DNA of 64,000 bases from Gamsiella multidivaricata. Taxonomy: Eukaryota; Mortierellomycota; Mortierellomycetes; Mortierellales; Mortierellaceae. This document shows positions 36,200-47,346 of the stretch, in pieces; position 1 is the first letter of the stretch; each line of letters opens with the position of its first letter. The notes under the pieces were generated by a model. It had not been told where the DNA came from. It searched no databases and saw only the letters and a program-made list of their open reading frames with translations. Where the stretch lies: assembly GCF_025024155.1 (NCBI RefSeq), contig NW_026251728.1, positions 124,001 to 188,000 on the forward strand, in the 5' to 3' direction. Made by a program: the position numbers and the translations under genes.

Positions 36200-38167
36200 T
36201 CATTGCACTTTAGTGTCTTCACCGCTGCCTCCATGTGCACCATTACCATTCGTGTTCAAAGTCTTCACAAAGAATTCGAGCTCCGAGAGCTTGGCCCGGG
36301 TAATCGGGGCTCGGCACATCGGACACACTTTGGCTGTATCCACCGCCTGCAAGATGCAGTCGCGACAGAACGCATGCCCACAGCGTGTCATTGTTGGAAT
36401 CACCATCACCTCCAGGCAGATGCTGCACCGAAGGTTCTGATTGATCCAGCTAACGGGGACACTTTGCACAGTCGCATGCTCAACCTTCATTTTGAGCGCC
36501 TTTGGTGTTGACTGGGTCGAGGATCCAACGCTGTACGATCTGTTGAACGAATACGGCGAAGATCTCGCAGGAGGTGATCTCGGTAATGAAGGTTCCCGCA
36601 AAATCAAAGGCACAGGTGAAGGTCGCCTCGCCACGGGACTGAACCGATGTTGACTCGCTGGAGTTGCACTTCGACGAGACGATGTCGGGAAAGGACTCGG
36701 TCTAGCCTCAAACGAATACGAGCGCGGTTCGAAAGGCGGCGATGCTGGGAAGGACGGGGCTCGACGTCTCCTGCTGCCAGGCGGGGACATCATCCTCTGA
36801 TCATCTCGCCGCAAATTGAGGATCCAATTGACCTCCTCCTGCACCTGTCCGTCCGTCACTCCATCGTCTTCCATCTCTACAGGGTCCTGTGAGCCTCCTA
36901 CCTCCTCGACGTCGCTCTCGCTCTCAATGTCCTCGTAATCGATTTGTGGCAGATGGTCCTCCACTAGAATCGCGTCCTCAAGCCGTCGTTGGGACTGTCC
37001 CTCCAAATACTCGTCTTCTGCAGGTCGTTCAGGCGACAAGATGAGCTGGATAGGACCGCGAGCCCACGGATGATGAGGATCCAGCTGCACTTCACGCACA
37101 TCACTATCAATGCGCACTGTGTCATTACCAAATCGGTCGTCATCATCGCCGTTATTGTCATTTTCTTCCTCCTCGTCGTCTGGAATTTCGAGAATATCGA
37201 TCGAACTATGCGATTGGTTCGCTCTCCTCGACTGGCTTCTCTCCACTGACTCTGATGATCTTGAAACCAATCGTTGCAAGGTCGGAAGGTGGAACGAATG
37301 CTGAGGTGTGAGTCCAGATACGCGGGGAAGAGAATCGCCACGCGGGTAGTTGACTCGTCTCTCTGGACGAGTCAAATCAATCACTTCAATGACCTCCTCA
37401 ACGTCTGGGCCGCCCACTGTCGTGCCTGAAGGTAATGCTCTGGGCCTGGGGGTGGTACTCGACTCAGATTGTCGGTTCAAAGAACGCGATTCTCCAGCTG
37501 CACGACCAATTGTGTTGGGCGTAATAGTAGAGTCGGATCCTTCGGACAAATGTGTCGCTGCAGGCGATGGCTCACGCTGTCCTGAAACGTCGCCTGAGGA
37601 GCTCAACCCAATGATCGAATGTGCCGGAGAGCCACCATAGACCTCCACAATACTGTCCTCATCATCCGCCTGGTTTGATAAAGCGTCGTTCTCGTCGACG
37701 TAAAATCTAGAGTCGCCTCGATCTGTACAGTCGCCGCCGTTATCGTTGTTTTCCTCCTCATTGTTGTCGTACTCGTCGTCATCGCCAATGATAATGGAAT
37801 AACCTTCTGGATATCCAGGGCCAGAAGTTCCATTCTCGTCTTCATGATTATCGTCCACGTCATAAACCCTTCGTCGCTTAAGAAAGTGATCCTTCTTTCC
37901 CTTTCGGGGCTGCACATGTCCTGCTGGTCGCTCAGTGTCAGAAGGGGCATGTTCTGAGTCGTCGCCATCAAACGGTTTGGCGGTCAGTGGCGAGGCAGAC
38001 ATAGAGGGTATCGAAGAAGGGGGTGTGGACGATGCCGATACTGTATGTGAGGGCGGCGATGCGTGGTGACCAGGCGTGCTGGCACCGGACGCAATAGCCG
38101 TGGGGTCGTCGGAATGCTTGCGCTTCCTGATAGGTTGACTGGAGGACAAGTCTATGTTGAAGGACAT
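36200..38167 (-). CDS. RING-finger ubiquitin ligase with SUMO-interaction-like motifs (candidate STUbL)
   Basis: A single exon of 655 residues. The RING finger is near the C-terminus: CSICLEVMVIPTMTRCGHAF, then CRDC and CPMCRAP, a complete C3HC4 set. The remainder is disordered, acidic and Ser-rich, with several hydrophobic-plus-acidic motifs that look like SUMO-interaction motifs: YSIIIGDDDEYD (about 125), VIEVIDLTRPE (about 256) and IDILEIPDDEEEE (about 325). VIDLT followed by charged residues is the classic form. A nuclear-type basic stretch (RKRKHSDD) is at the N-terminus. RING plus several SIMs is the RNF4/Slx5 architecture, so a SUMO-targeted ubiquitin ligase is inferred. The start is the ATG at 38167; an upstream in-frame GTG was not used. 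Confidence 0.85.
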   Translation of the reverse strand: MSFNIDLSSSQPIRKRKHSDDPTAIASGASTPGHHASPPSHTVSASSTPPSSIPSMSASPLTAKPFDGDDSEHAPSDTERPAGHVQPRKGKKDHFLKRRRVYDVDDNHEDENGTSGPGYPEGYSIIIGDDDEYDNNEEENNDNGGDCTDRGDSRFYVDENDALSNQADDEDSIVEVYGGSPAHSIIGLSSSGDVSGQREPSPAATHLSEGSDSTITPNTIGRAAGESRSLNRQSESSTTPRPRALPSGTTVGGPDVEEVIEVIDLTRPERRVNYPRGDSLPRVSGLTPQHSFHLPTLQRLVSRSSESVERSQSRRANQSHSSIDILEIPDDEEEENDNNGDDDDRFGNDTVRIDSDVREVQLDPHHPWARGPIQLILSPERPAEDEYLEGQSQRRLEDAILVEDHLPQIDYEDIESESDVEEVGGSQDPVEMEDDGVTDGQVQEEVNWILNLRRDDQRMMSPPGSRRRRAPSFPASPPFEPRSYSFEARPSPFPTSSRRSATPASQHRFSPVARRPSPVPLILREPSLPRSPPARSSPYSFNRSYSVGSSTQSTPKALKMKVEHATVQSVPVSWINQNLRCSICLEVMVIPTMTRCGHAFCRDCILQAVDTAKVCPMCRAPITRAKLSELEFFVKTLNTNGNGAHGGSGEDTKVQ

Positions 38168-39006
38168 GTCCACGGAGTGGGATTGAACATCTAGGGCGGC
38201 GAAATCAGCGAAGGAAAAGCTGGTCAGTCAAGAGTACTCTGGTGCTTATTGTGCTGCTGTATGCAAGCAAGCAAAGCAAGTAAAGCAAGCAATTGGCACT
38301 GGCGCGACAAATCTGCGACCGCATTAGGGACATCCGTCGCTGCACGCACGCACAGGTCGTAGTTGAGCACAAACGAAAATAGGACAGTAGGAGCAAATTG
38401 AGTCCGTCGAATAAATATCCGTGGCTGCATCCCAAACAACACACTTCAGATATCAACCAACCGCAAATAGTCCGGCTGTTGGTCATACAAAAACACCACC
38501 ACCACACCACAAAAGTCTAGTCGTTTTGACCCGAACTGCACCGACCCCCTCGAAAAATCTGGACAGGCGCATCTCGTCACCCCTACTACTGCTTCTCTCC
38601 GACAGTCTGCCTTTCACCCTTGCCTTTCTGCCGAACAATCCCAAGGACAGGGAGCCAGAATGTGCTTGTCCTCGTGCGGGTCAAACTGCACGCAGCCATT
38701 GCGAGGTTGCCACTGATGGCTGGTGGAGGCATGGTTGTCGAGGCGCAACTCATCGGTTTTTATCATCCATGAGAGCAAGGAGATAAAAGAGAAGGGGCAG
38801 AGATTGAAAGAGAGATAAATAGATGGATTGCTCCTGATTTTGATGGTGGTGATGGAATTGAAGGAAGCACAAAGGGAAGAGAAAAAAAAATGAAGGATAG
38901 GGGACTAAAGGAAGGAAGCCTAGTACATCGCGCACAGGACAGGACTGAGTTGGACTGAAGAACTGGCCAGACATTAGGAGAAGTGTGAACAGACTTGGAC
39001 ACACAT
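38168..39006. other. Upstream of the RING gene
   Basis: Should contain the RING gene promoter. Has an imperfect AAGCAAGC repeat near 38262-38291. Open frames have no recognisable content. Confidence 0.45.
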
Positions 39007-39733
39007 CTACCAGGGCTTGGTCATGGAGCTGGAAGGGACGATGACATCGTTTTGCCACCATAATTTTCCTGTCATGGCTGGTCTGTCTGACATCGACAAA
39101 AACAAAGAAGGATGGAAGGAGAAATTGTATACAAATGTGCATGCATGTGGAAATGGATAATAAAGAGAAAGAGAGGGCGAAGGCGAGAAGACAAATCAAG
39201 AGAGTAGAAGCAGAAAGAGACGGTGTGGAAAGTACGGGTTATTCGACCAAGGTATTTGTTTTATTCTTTTTGCTTGCTTTTTGGTAGAAAAGCCTGTCAA
39301 GGTGAAAAGAGTGAAGTGGCGGAGGGAGAAGACAGAGAGGGGCGGTGTATTCAAAAAGTGTATAATTACCCTTGCTAAACTGCTCCAGTGATGGAGAAGC
39401 AGACGAAGCAGCAGCTGAGGAATATGAGGACGACGAAGCAGCGAACAAGTCCATGCTGTTGTTGTCCTTGAGCTGCAGCAGGTTGTGCTGCTTCTGCTCC
39501 TGCTGCAGCTGCTGCAGCTGCAGCTTCTGCTGGCCCTGGCGGCGGTCCTTGTCCTGCTGGTCCTGGTCCTGGTCCGTTTCCGTGTCCGTGTCCGTGTCCG
39601 TTGTCAAACTCGTCGTCATGGTCTTGTCCTCAATCAATCTTGCTGAATGGAGCGCAGCACCCGAGCTCGCCATCATCGACTCTGACCCCGAAACTGCTCC
39701 TCCGGAGGCGGTGGGAGAGTTGGGGGAGACCAT
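39007..39733 (-). CDS. Small Gln/Asp/Ser-rich protein with a Trp-rich C-terminus (unknown)
   Basis: Exons 39733-39370 and 39086-39007 (minus), with donor AAGG|GTAATT and acceptor TGTCAG, join in phase to 147 residues. The N-terminus is low-complexity: a TD/QD repeat (about 45-62) coded by GTGTCC/GTCCTG repeats, then Gln and Ser runs. The last 25 residues are not low-complexity: RPAMTGKLWWQNDVIVPSSS followed by MTKPW. That tail, reached only by splicing, is the main support that this is a real gene. The 283-bp intron is longer than most here. I recognise no family. An unspliced reading would end soon after the donor in unrelated sequence. Confidence 0.45.
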
Positions 39734-41661
39734 TTGATGCGAAGCGAGTGGGTTTGTGTTTTGATTGAAGAGAAGATTTAAGAGAGAGCGACTTTTGGAA
39801 TGGGGGAGGGGAGCTGGGGTGGGGAAGGGGGAGGGGAAAGAGTACGGAGGAGGGAAAGGAAGGGAAAAGAGAAAAAGGTCAAGAAAAGGGTTAAAAAAAG
39901 CAAAGGAAGATGGCTTGAATGCACATATTCACACACAAACACATACACCCCCATATACTCACTCGCACATCCTCTCATCATTCGTTCACTCGTCCCACTC
40001 TCTCACCCTTCCTCCCACAACTCGCACTCCATAGGACGAGGAAAAAATGGCGGCAAAAGTATGAATGTATATGTGTATATTGTAGTATATTGTATATATA
40101 TTTGTATAGACCAACTCGTGTCCTCAGACACATTCTGTGCTCTGTCTACTCGCTCCCATGATCAGCCTCAATGTGTGTCTGTCGAGGGCAAGGAAAGTGG
40201 TTGCTACTCTCACCAACCTCCATCGAAACCATTACCCCCTCCGCTTACTGCGTCTGCGCTCCTCGTCTATTATCTCAATTGTTTGTTGATTCCTTGTCCC
40301 ATCTGCTCTTTTTTTTTTTTTTTTTTTTTTTTGCATGGACTCATGCACCTTTATGATCTCCGTGCAATCGCAGATAGCGAGCCATGCATTCATGAACAAA
40401 GTGGACAAATGGACAAATGGACAAGTGGACAAGTGAACAGGTCAACAAGCAAGCAAACGATTAAGCAAGGAGAATGGATCTTTTGTTCCGATGATAAAAA
40501 GAACCCCCTGGGACCCCCCCGCCGTTGTTTCTCATTTTGGTGGCAAAATGCGTGAAATCGAAAACCTTATTTTGCTGAGCAACTTTCTCACCTGCAACGC
40601 CTGCTTTTGAGTGCACTCAAATGTCGACATCGCTCCCTTTGCAGTCATATTCAGGGCAATTGTGCATTTAATTTTTTACACAGTCTTTTTTGCTTTTCCT
40701 TCCCTTCAGATATGGGAATATCTGGGAGGTTTGTTACAGAGGCAAATGAAAAAAATGAAAACTGGGAAGAAAAAAAAAAAAAAAAACTGCCCTTTACTTC
40801 TTTTTCAGTTACACTTCCTTCCCGCACATCAAAACAGGCAAGCAATCAATCGAAAAAATAAAATAATAAAAAATCCGTTAGTTTTGGTCTTGTCACGAGA
40901 CAGGGGTCGCAAAGAAGGGTCTACCTGTCTTCAATGCCTTGGCATGTCTTAGGACCGACTGGAGCCTGCTGCAAAGATGCTCCTGGTGGTGGGACAAGCG
41001 ATCACAACGGTTGCCGTCTTCGAGATATCCAGACACCCCCCTCGAAGGTGTCCTGTTGTTGCAATTGACCGATCATTACGTGGGCAGTAGGACCACAGTC
41101 TACCCCACACACAGCTATAAGCATGTCTGCATCACACTGAACATGGTTTGGACTGCTCTTTTTAGGGAGGGGCATTTATTACAGCAGATGCGCGTCCTTG
41201 CAGCAATCTCATTGTTCCTTCCACTCCACCATTTCCCCTCCTCCTGCTAACGCTCCTTCGCCATCGTCCTTTGTCTTTGTCGCTTTTGCTACTTCCTTGT
41301 TGCTTTCGAGGTATGTTGCTGTCCTTTGTTGCTCTCGCTCGGTGCTTGCCTGTCATGGTTCTGCCTGTCCTCGTAGATGGAATGACGCCCTTACTAACCG
41401 CTCCTTTTATACGTTCTTCTCCTTGTTATCTCTTCCTTGTCGTTTGGACTGGGCACCATCTCCGCGTTGTTTCGCCAATGTTGAAAACGGTCTCTTGCGT
41501 CTCTATTCTTGGCACTGTTTGATGCCTCTACATTTTCTACATTTTTTCTACTTTTGCGTCTTTTGCTTTGTTTCTTCACTTTCCTTTACACCAAAAAATA
41601 GATCTACATATTTTTATAACCATCCGTTACCCCCCAACTTCAAGAAGTACACTATCCCATC
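39734..41661. other. Intergenic between the Q-rich gene and the protease
   Basis: About 1.9 kb with CA-, CT- and T-rich tracts and an 8-bp tandem repeat at 40402-40441. Part will be the protease promoter; its leader is CT-rich just before the ATG. Open frames at 39800-40555 and 41198-41875 are low-complexity or shadow the protease. No gene supported. Confidence 0.45.
40402..40441. repeat. Tandem 8-bp repeat, five copies
   Basis: Units TGGACAAA, TGGACAAA, TGGACAAG, TGGACAAG, TGAACAGG in a row; decay increases to the right. Confidence 0.85.
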
Positions 41662-43549
41662 ATGCTTCTCAAGCTTTCTGCCGTCGTCCTCTTCATGGCC
41701 TCGTCTGCCGTGGCCTTCCCTTCTTTCTCCCACTCGGAGAAATTGGCTCCCATCATTTCATCTGCTGATGCCGATATCATCCCCGACTCATACTTTGTCG
41801 TCTTCAAGACTGGCGTGCGTGCCAATGACCACTCTGCCTGGGTCCATGACCTCCACAAACGCGATGTCTCTATGAATGGCATCTGGGACAACATCACCAG
41901 CGGCGTCAAGCATGTCTACGACATGGGTCCCTTCCAGGGTATTGCCGGCCGCTTCCGCCCCGACGTTCTGGAGGAGATTCGCAAGAACCCTGACGTAAGT
42001 TCTGGTTGAATGGGCTGTTGTTGGGGGTTTCTTGGACGACACTGTTTTGCACTTAAGAATCCGTCTCGTATCCAGCGCGGATAGTGGGGTAGCGAATAGT
42101 GAGATAGTGAGATAGTGGGTATATCTTTCTCCCTCCTTGTCCCCTGCGCATTGTCTGCGCCCCTTCTTTTTTTACACGATGCTGTCGTCATTTTCGCCCC
42201 CCCGGTGGGTGCGTGTGTGTTTGCTCAGTCGACATCAGCAGGTGTATTACGGGCGCCATTAGGCCAGGGACGATGGACAGGACCGACCCATTTATGGTTG
42301 CGAACTATAAATTAATTCTGCTCTGCAATGCAGACGGGGCGGTGGGCAATAATGATGACGGGATGAAGAGGATGCTGCAGGGCCATCCAATCCAATCCAA
42401 TCCAATTCAGTCCAGCCCAGTCCCGCCCACTCCAGTTTCAGTCTGGTCTGGTCTGGTCTGGTCTGGTCCAGTCCATGATGGGATTTATTTGGCACCAGGC
42501 AGGAGAATCACTCGACGTTGGAACGGCCTGTATTGTATACTTACCTGCCTTATCCTACCATCTTCTCGCAGGTCGACTACATCGAGCGTGACCAGATCGT
42601 CTACACCTCTGAGATCACCACCCAGAGTCGCGCTCCTTGGGGCTTGGCCCGCATCTCCCATCGCAAGGGATTGACCCTCGGCACCTTCAACAAGTACGAA
42701 CACAACCCCCGCGGAGGCGAGGGTGTCCGCGTCTTCGTCATCGACACCGGTATCAACACAGAGCACAAGGAGTTCGAGGGCAGAGCCGACTGGGGCGCCA
42801 CCATCCCCCAGGGTGACCCCGACAGCGACGACAACGGTCACGGCACCCACTGCGCTGGAACCATCGGAAGCAGTGCTTACGGTGTTTCCAAAAAGGCCAG
42901 GGTCGTCGCCATCAAGGTCTTGCGCTCAAACGGATCCGGTACCATGTCCGATGTTGTTGCCGGTGTCGACTTCGCAGTCCAGGCCCACTTGGCCCTCAAG
43001 TCCAAGCAGGGTCGCAAGTACAAGGGCTCAGTCGCCAACATGTCCTTGGGTGGTGGCAAGTCCCGTCCTCTCGACACCGCAGTCGCCAACGCCGTTGATT
43101 CCGGTCTTCATTTTGCTGTCGCCGCTGGTAACGACAACCGCGATGCTTGCGACTACTCGCCCGCTGCTGTCGAGACTGCCGTCACTGTCGGTGCGTCCAC
43201 CATCGATGACAAGCGTGCCTACTTCTCGAACCACGGCCCCTGCGTCGATATCTTTGGCCCTGGTCTCGACATCTTGTCCACCTGGATTGGCAGCGACACT
43301 GCCAGACGCACCATCTCTGGAACCTCGATGGCCTCACCCCACGTTGCTGGTTTGATTGCCTACTACCTCTCCCTCGCTCCCGAGAGCTCGTCTTCCTTCC
43401 ACACCGGGCCCTTGACCCCTAAGGAGATGAAGGCCCTCTTGATTGCCCGTGGCACCCGCGATGTGTTGTCTGACGTCAAGTCCGACACTCCCAATATCTT
43501 GATCTACAACAACGCCTCGGAGGACAAGGAGAGCTTCTACGCGTGGTAA
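41662..43549 (+). CDS. Subtilisin-family serine protease with signal peptide and I9 propeptide (cerevisin-like)
   Basis: Exons 41662-41994 and 42572-43549 join in phase to 436 residues. Residues 1-18 form a signal peptide (MLLKLSAVVLFMASSAVA). An inhibitor-I9-like propeptide follows, with YFVVFKTGV and DVDYIERDQIVY; the mature enzyme likely begins near APWGLARIS (about 132). The catalytic triad is complete: Asp169 in VIDTGIN, His202 in HGTHCAGT and Ser364 in GTSMASPHVAG, with the oxyanion Asn299 in AAGNDN. The motif set is that of proteinase K and vacuolar protease B. Secreted or vacuolar location cannot be told; no long C-terminal extension is present. The intron is 577 bp and holds pentamer repeats. 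An AATAAA lies about 300 bp after the stop. Confidence 0.95.
42385..42474. repeat. Pentamer repeats inside the protease intron
   Basis: ATCCA-type units near 42387-42406 (about four), then a degenerate CCAGT-like stretch, then GTCTG units near 42442-42465 (about five). They do not form a perfect inverted repeat. Confidence 0.7.
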
Positions 43550-43846
43550 ACCAGTCTTCGTCAACTCTTGATTTGCGAGATGAAGGAACGAACGCAGCCA
43601 AAGCTGATGATAATCACCATTCCAACAAACGACAAAAAAAAAAGTATCGAAAAACGACGTATTGACAAGCAGGAACGACAGGACGGGTCGAACACCCCCC
43701 ACTAGAAATTAGTCTGTCTTTGTCTGTATTGCCTTCCCTTAGAAAATCAATTTTGCCTGTTTTTGTTTTGTTATTCCTTACTTTCTTTCTTTTTTCACAT
43801 CCCCTCTTCTACGTGATGAACCCTCACTCTGTCCATATCTTTTGTG

Positions 43847-43852
43847 AATAAA
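43847..43852 (+). terminator. Possible polyadenylation signal of the protease gene
   Basis: AATAAA about 300 bp after the protease stop and just before the 3' end of the convergent oxidase gene; the 370-bp spacer holds no gene. Confidence 0.4.
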
Positions 43853-43919
43853 CTTGTAATATAAAAAAGCAGTATTTTTTTATTACTTCTTGCTGTGACA
43901 AAAAGAGTACTGTTGAGAA

Positions 43920-45935
43920 CTACAGCTTGGCGCGGCTGGTCGTTCCATGCTGAACATGATCGCGCGTGATGTCCGAGATTTTGGAGCAGCCAGCCAGGGC
44001 CATGGCCAGCTCCAACTCTAGTTGGATGAGGCTCAATGTCAGAGAGACACCCTCCTCGCCCTAAAGATGAAGATACAGATGAGATCTGAGGGTAAGCAGG
44101 CGAGGGAGATTCAACAACGCCAACGACAACAACAACAGAATAGGCGAATGCAAGTGGATAGCTCTGTCCAATCACTTCATTTACATCGTGAGCAAGACCC
44201 CAGAGGATAGGGCGTCCCAGGAAGACAGCCTTCGCACCCAAGGCGAGGGCCTTGAGCACATCTGTTCCTTTCCTAACACCCCCGTCAATGTAGACCTCTA
44301 CATCCCTGCCCTGGACAGCCTCCAACACCTCGGGCAACGCGTCAATCTAGAGCATAAAAACGAGAAAGCGGATATGTATGTCAATATCAGACAGATGGGG
44401 GTTAATCATACAACATGTAACGAATGCAAAGTCCACACATACCGTGGCCAAAACGCCATCCAACTGTCGGCCTCCATGGTTACTAACAACAATACCCTTG
44501 ACACCCGCATCCGCCGCCAATTTCGCGTCCTCGGCCGTCAAGACGCCCTTGACGACGATCGGCAGATCCGTGATCGATCGGATCCACTCAATATCCTTCC
44601 AGTTCAAGGTCGGATCGATCTGTGCGACCACATACGCAGCAAGACTGGACTCCTGGCGGATGACCTTGGCGGCCTTGCCTTCGCCAGCGCGTTTTGCTTC
44701 CTGGCTGGCGCCGTTTGCTTGGTTCGACAAGGTCTGCTCAACGGCCTTGTCCTTCGCGCCCTCTTGGTCCAGGATGTTGGCCATGGTGACCTTTGATTCC
44801 TTGGTCTCAAAATTGGCCATGGTCATGTGCTGAGGCAGCTTGAACACATTACGGACATCGGCCAGACGGCGGCCCAAGAAAGGTGTGTCGACAGTAACAA
44901 CCAATGCTAAAAAAAACACGAAAACAAGGATAAGCGATAAGCGATAAGCAAAAAAAAAAAAAAAAAAGGTGAGTGGTTTATGGATAAACCACATCTCTCT
45001 TTCCCCACACAGCTCCAAACATGGTGAGACATCCGGCCGCTAGTCGGAGCACCAAAAACAGTTTTGGGTTTCCTGTTCCTGTCCATCGCGCGGGCAGGAC
45101 AACAAAGCACAGCATTTTGGCTGTTTTCGAGAGGGTGAGGTTTTTTTTTACCTTTGTAGCCAGCCTTTTCAACACGTCGAATTAAGGACTCGGCCAAGGC
45201 ACGGTCCTTGTAGACATAGAGCTGGAACCAGAACAATGGCAACCCAGGAGTCGAATGATCGACCTCGATCTCCTTTCCGGCCTCGATGGTGTCCTCGGCC
45301 GAGGTCGTTGACCAGGATGAGAGGATCATGCACTTCTTGGCCTTGGCGGCGGCTGGAATACAAGACAAAGTATGAGAAATTTGTTAACAGTTGGTCAATG
45401 CATCCCCCTCTGATGCACACGCGCATGCATTTTATTTCTTAAGCCCGTTATCAATCCCATATTAAATACCTCGGGCAGTGGCCTTTTCACCAGCATCATT
45501 GGCAAGACGCTGCATGGCTGTGGGAGCAATGCAGATCGGACTGCTGACGGGGTGGCCCAGAAGAGTGGTCTGGGTGTCGATCTTGGAGACGTCCCTCAAG
45601 ATCCTTGGGCGGAGACGAAGCCTTAAAAAAAAAATGTAGATGGGAATGAAAAAGAAAATAATCCCACGGTAAGCAATTGCGCGTCCGTATTGTCTAGGAC
45701 AGGTCATAAGAAGCCCTTCACGATCCCAAAGGACCCCTCAGGGATCTGAGACGAGACAGAGCTCCGCGTTTTTGTGGAATTCATACCTGGTGTATGCATC
45801 CTGGTTATCCTTGATGGTCTGCATGTCATTGGCACCACTACGGTAGTAGTCGAGCGCATTGAGGTCCATGGTGACATGGGCATTGTGCTCCAAGTCCGCG
45901 AGACAGATAGGAACGAGGCGCTGCTTTTGCGACAT
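43920..45935 (-). CDS. FMN-dependent (S)-2-hydroxy-acid oxidase/dehydrogenase, peroxisomal-type C-terminus
   Basis: Exons 45935-45787, 45621-45470, 45352-45152, 44906-44443, 44346-44185, 44060-43920 (minus) join in phase to 422 residues. It oxidises a short 2-hydroxy acid (glycolate or L-lactate class) with FMN. In order: a [11 protein letters not shown] start of the barrel, [58 protein letters not shown], the active-site His in [43 protein letters not shown] and EEGV. Residues ~220-270 form a charged insert in loop 4, longer than in glycolate oxidase. There is no cytochrome b2 heme domain. The protein ends SRAKL; AKL is a recognised variant of the SKL peroxisomal signal. Divergent from cox19. 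Confidence 0.92.
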
Positions 45936-46450
45936 GGTTTGGGTGCTGGGTTTTTCTTTGAGGAATGGAATGAACAGAAGAAGGAAGCAGAAGAAGTGAA
46001 AGCTTGACTCATGACCTGAACCTCTTTTGGACTTTAACATGACAAACAAGGTTTTGCTGAAGCGAAGAGGCTCACTTCCGAGATAGAAGTCACAATGAGG
46101 AATGAGAATGCCTCCCTCCCTCTTTCCCTCTCCTCCATGGGGACTGCCGTTTCCCCCCGTTTACTTCGTGCGAACAAAGGACCCGGACACTGATCAGCAA
46201 TCTCTTTACACATTCACACATTCACACACACAAAAGATTGATTCATCCCCACAGAACCACTCATCGCCGCGACCTGAACTTTCTTGACCACTGCTTTTCC
46301 TCACCTTCCGTAGCTAGACCTATTCGGGGGAGGTTTTTTTTTTCTCTTCAACTGCTCTTGATACAATTTTTATTTATTTCTTTTGAAGTGAGCAAAGTAA
46401 AGGCTATTAGATACAGAACATCATTCATACACACAGAACGAATATCAGCC
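45936..46450. promoter_or_regulatory. Divergent promoter region, hydroxy-acid oxidase / cox19
   Basis: 515 bp between the two start codons; contains CT-rich and ACACA-rich tracts but no clear TATA box. Confidence 0.45.
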
Positions 46451-47346
46451 ATGAGTTTCGGACGGCCTCCAAGCTTTATGACCTTCTCGGCCGCTCCTCC
46501 AGACCGCGGCAGCTTCCCTCTCGACCATGAAGGCAAGTGAGGGACAAGCTATGTCTTTTTTAGTGAGAATCGCGATTGACGCATGTCCAAAAAAATGTAT
46601 AATTCGTTAACCCAATCTGCTCCTTTCTCTAAAAAATAAAAAATAAAAAATAAATTAGGCGAGTGCAGCGCGTTCATGAAGGAATACCTCAACTGTCTGA
46701 AGGAGAACCAGAACAACAACGGGATGTGCAGACATCTTTCCAAGAAATACCTTAACTGTCGCATGGAAAAGTAAGGATCTTCAGGGACTGGGCCGTGCTA
46801 ATGTTGGTGATCGTCATCAGTCTGAGCGACGGCTATTCACCTACGGAAGGAAGAGTGTTGCGGAAGAAATCCAAAAGACCTCCTAGGTGCTTTTGTACAA
46901 TGTTATCGAGGATAGATGGTCGGGGTTGGTTGTATAGGAGAGGATGTCGCAGTGAGAGGGGAGGAGTGGAGGAGTAGAAGAGATATGATGTACGAATGAG
47001 AAGAACAGCTGAGGAAAAAAGGAGAATGCTTATGAACATGTTTATATCCTTACAGCCAACAATTATTTACAAAGAAACTGGTTGTCCTCCTCTTGGTGGT
47101 GGAGCTGTGCTGCATGTTTTGGTGGCACCTGCAATGTCCTAACCTTTTCATTTTTTCCTTTTTTGTGCGTGCCTGAACATTAGAGGTCTAATGGGAACGG
47201 ATAGTTTCAAAAACTTGGGCTTCCAGGATGATGATGAGGATGATGAGGATGATAACAAGGGGGCCAATGCAAGGGCAACATCATCGACACCTCAGCAGTC
47301 TTCAAAAGGGGCAACAACAGCAACAACCACAACAACAGGAAGATAG
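46451..47346 (+). CDS. cox19: Cox19, twin CX9C copper-linked chaperone of cytochrome oxidase
   Basis: Exons 46451-46532, 46659-46770, 47184-47346 join in phase to 118 residues. Two CX9C motifs define the helical hairpin: CSAFMKEYLNC and CRHLSKKYLNC, followed by RMEKGLM as in Cox19. Cox19 works with Cox11 in the intermembrane space to deliver copper to cytochrome c oxidase. The C-terminus is acidic (DDDEDDEDD) and then Thr/Ser-rich. Intron 1 begins GCAAGT, not GT: a GC-AG intron. The next GT, four bases on, would break the frame before the first Cys. Intron 2 is 413 bp. Confidence 0.93.
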
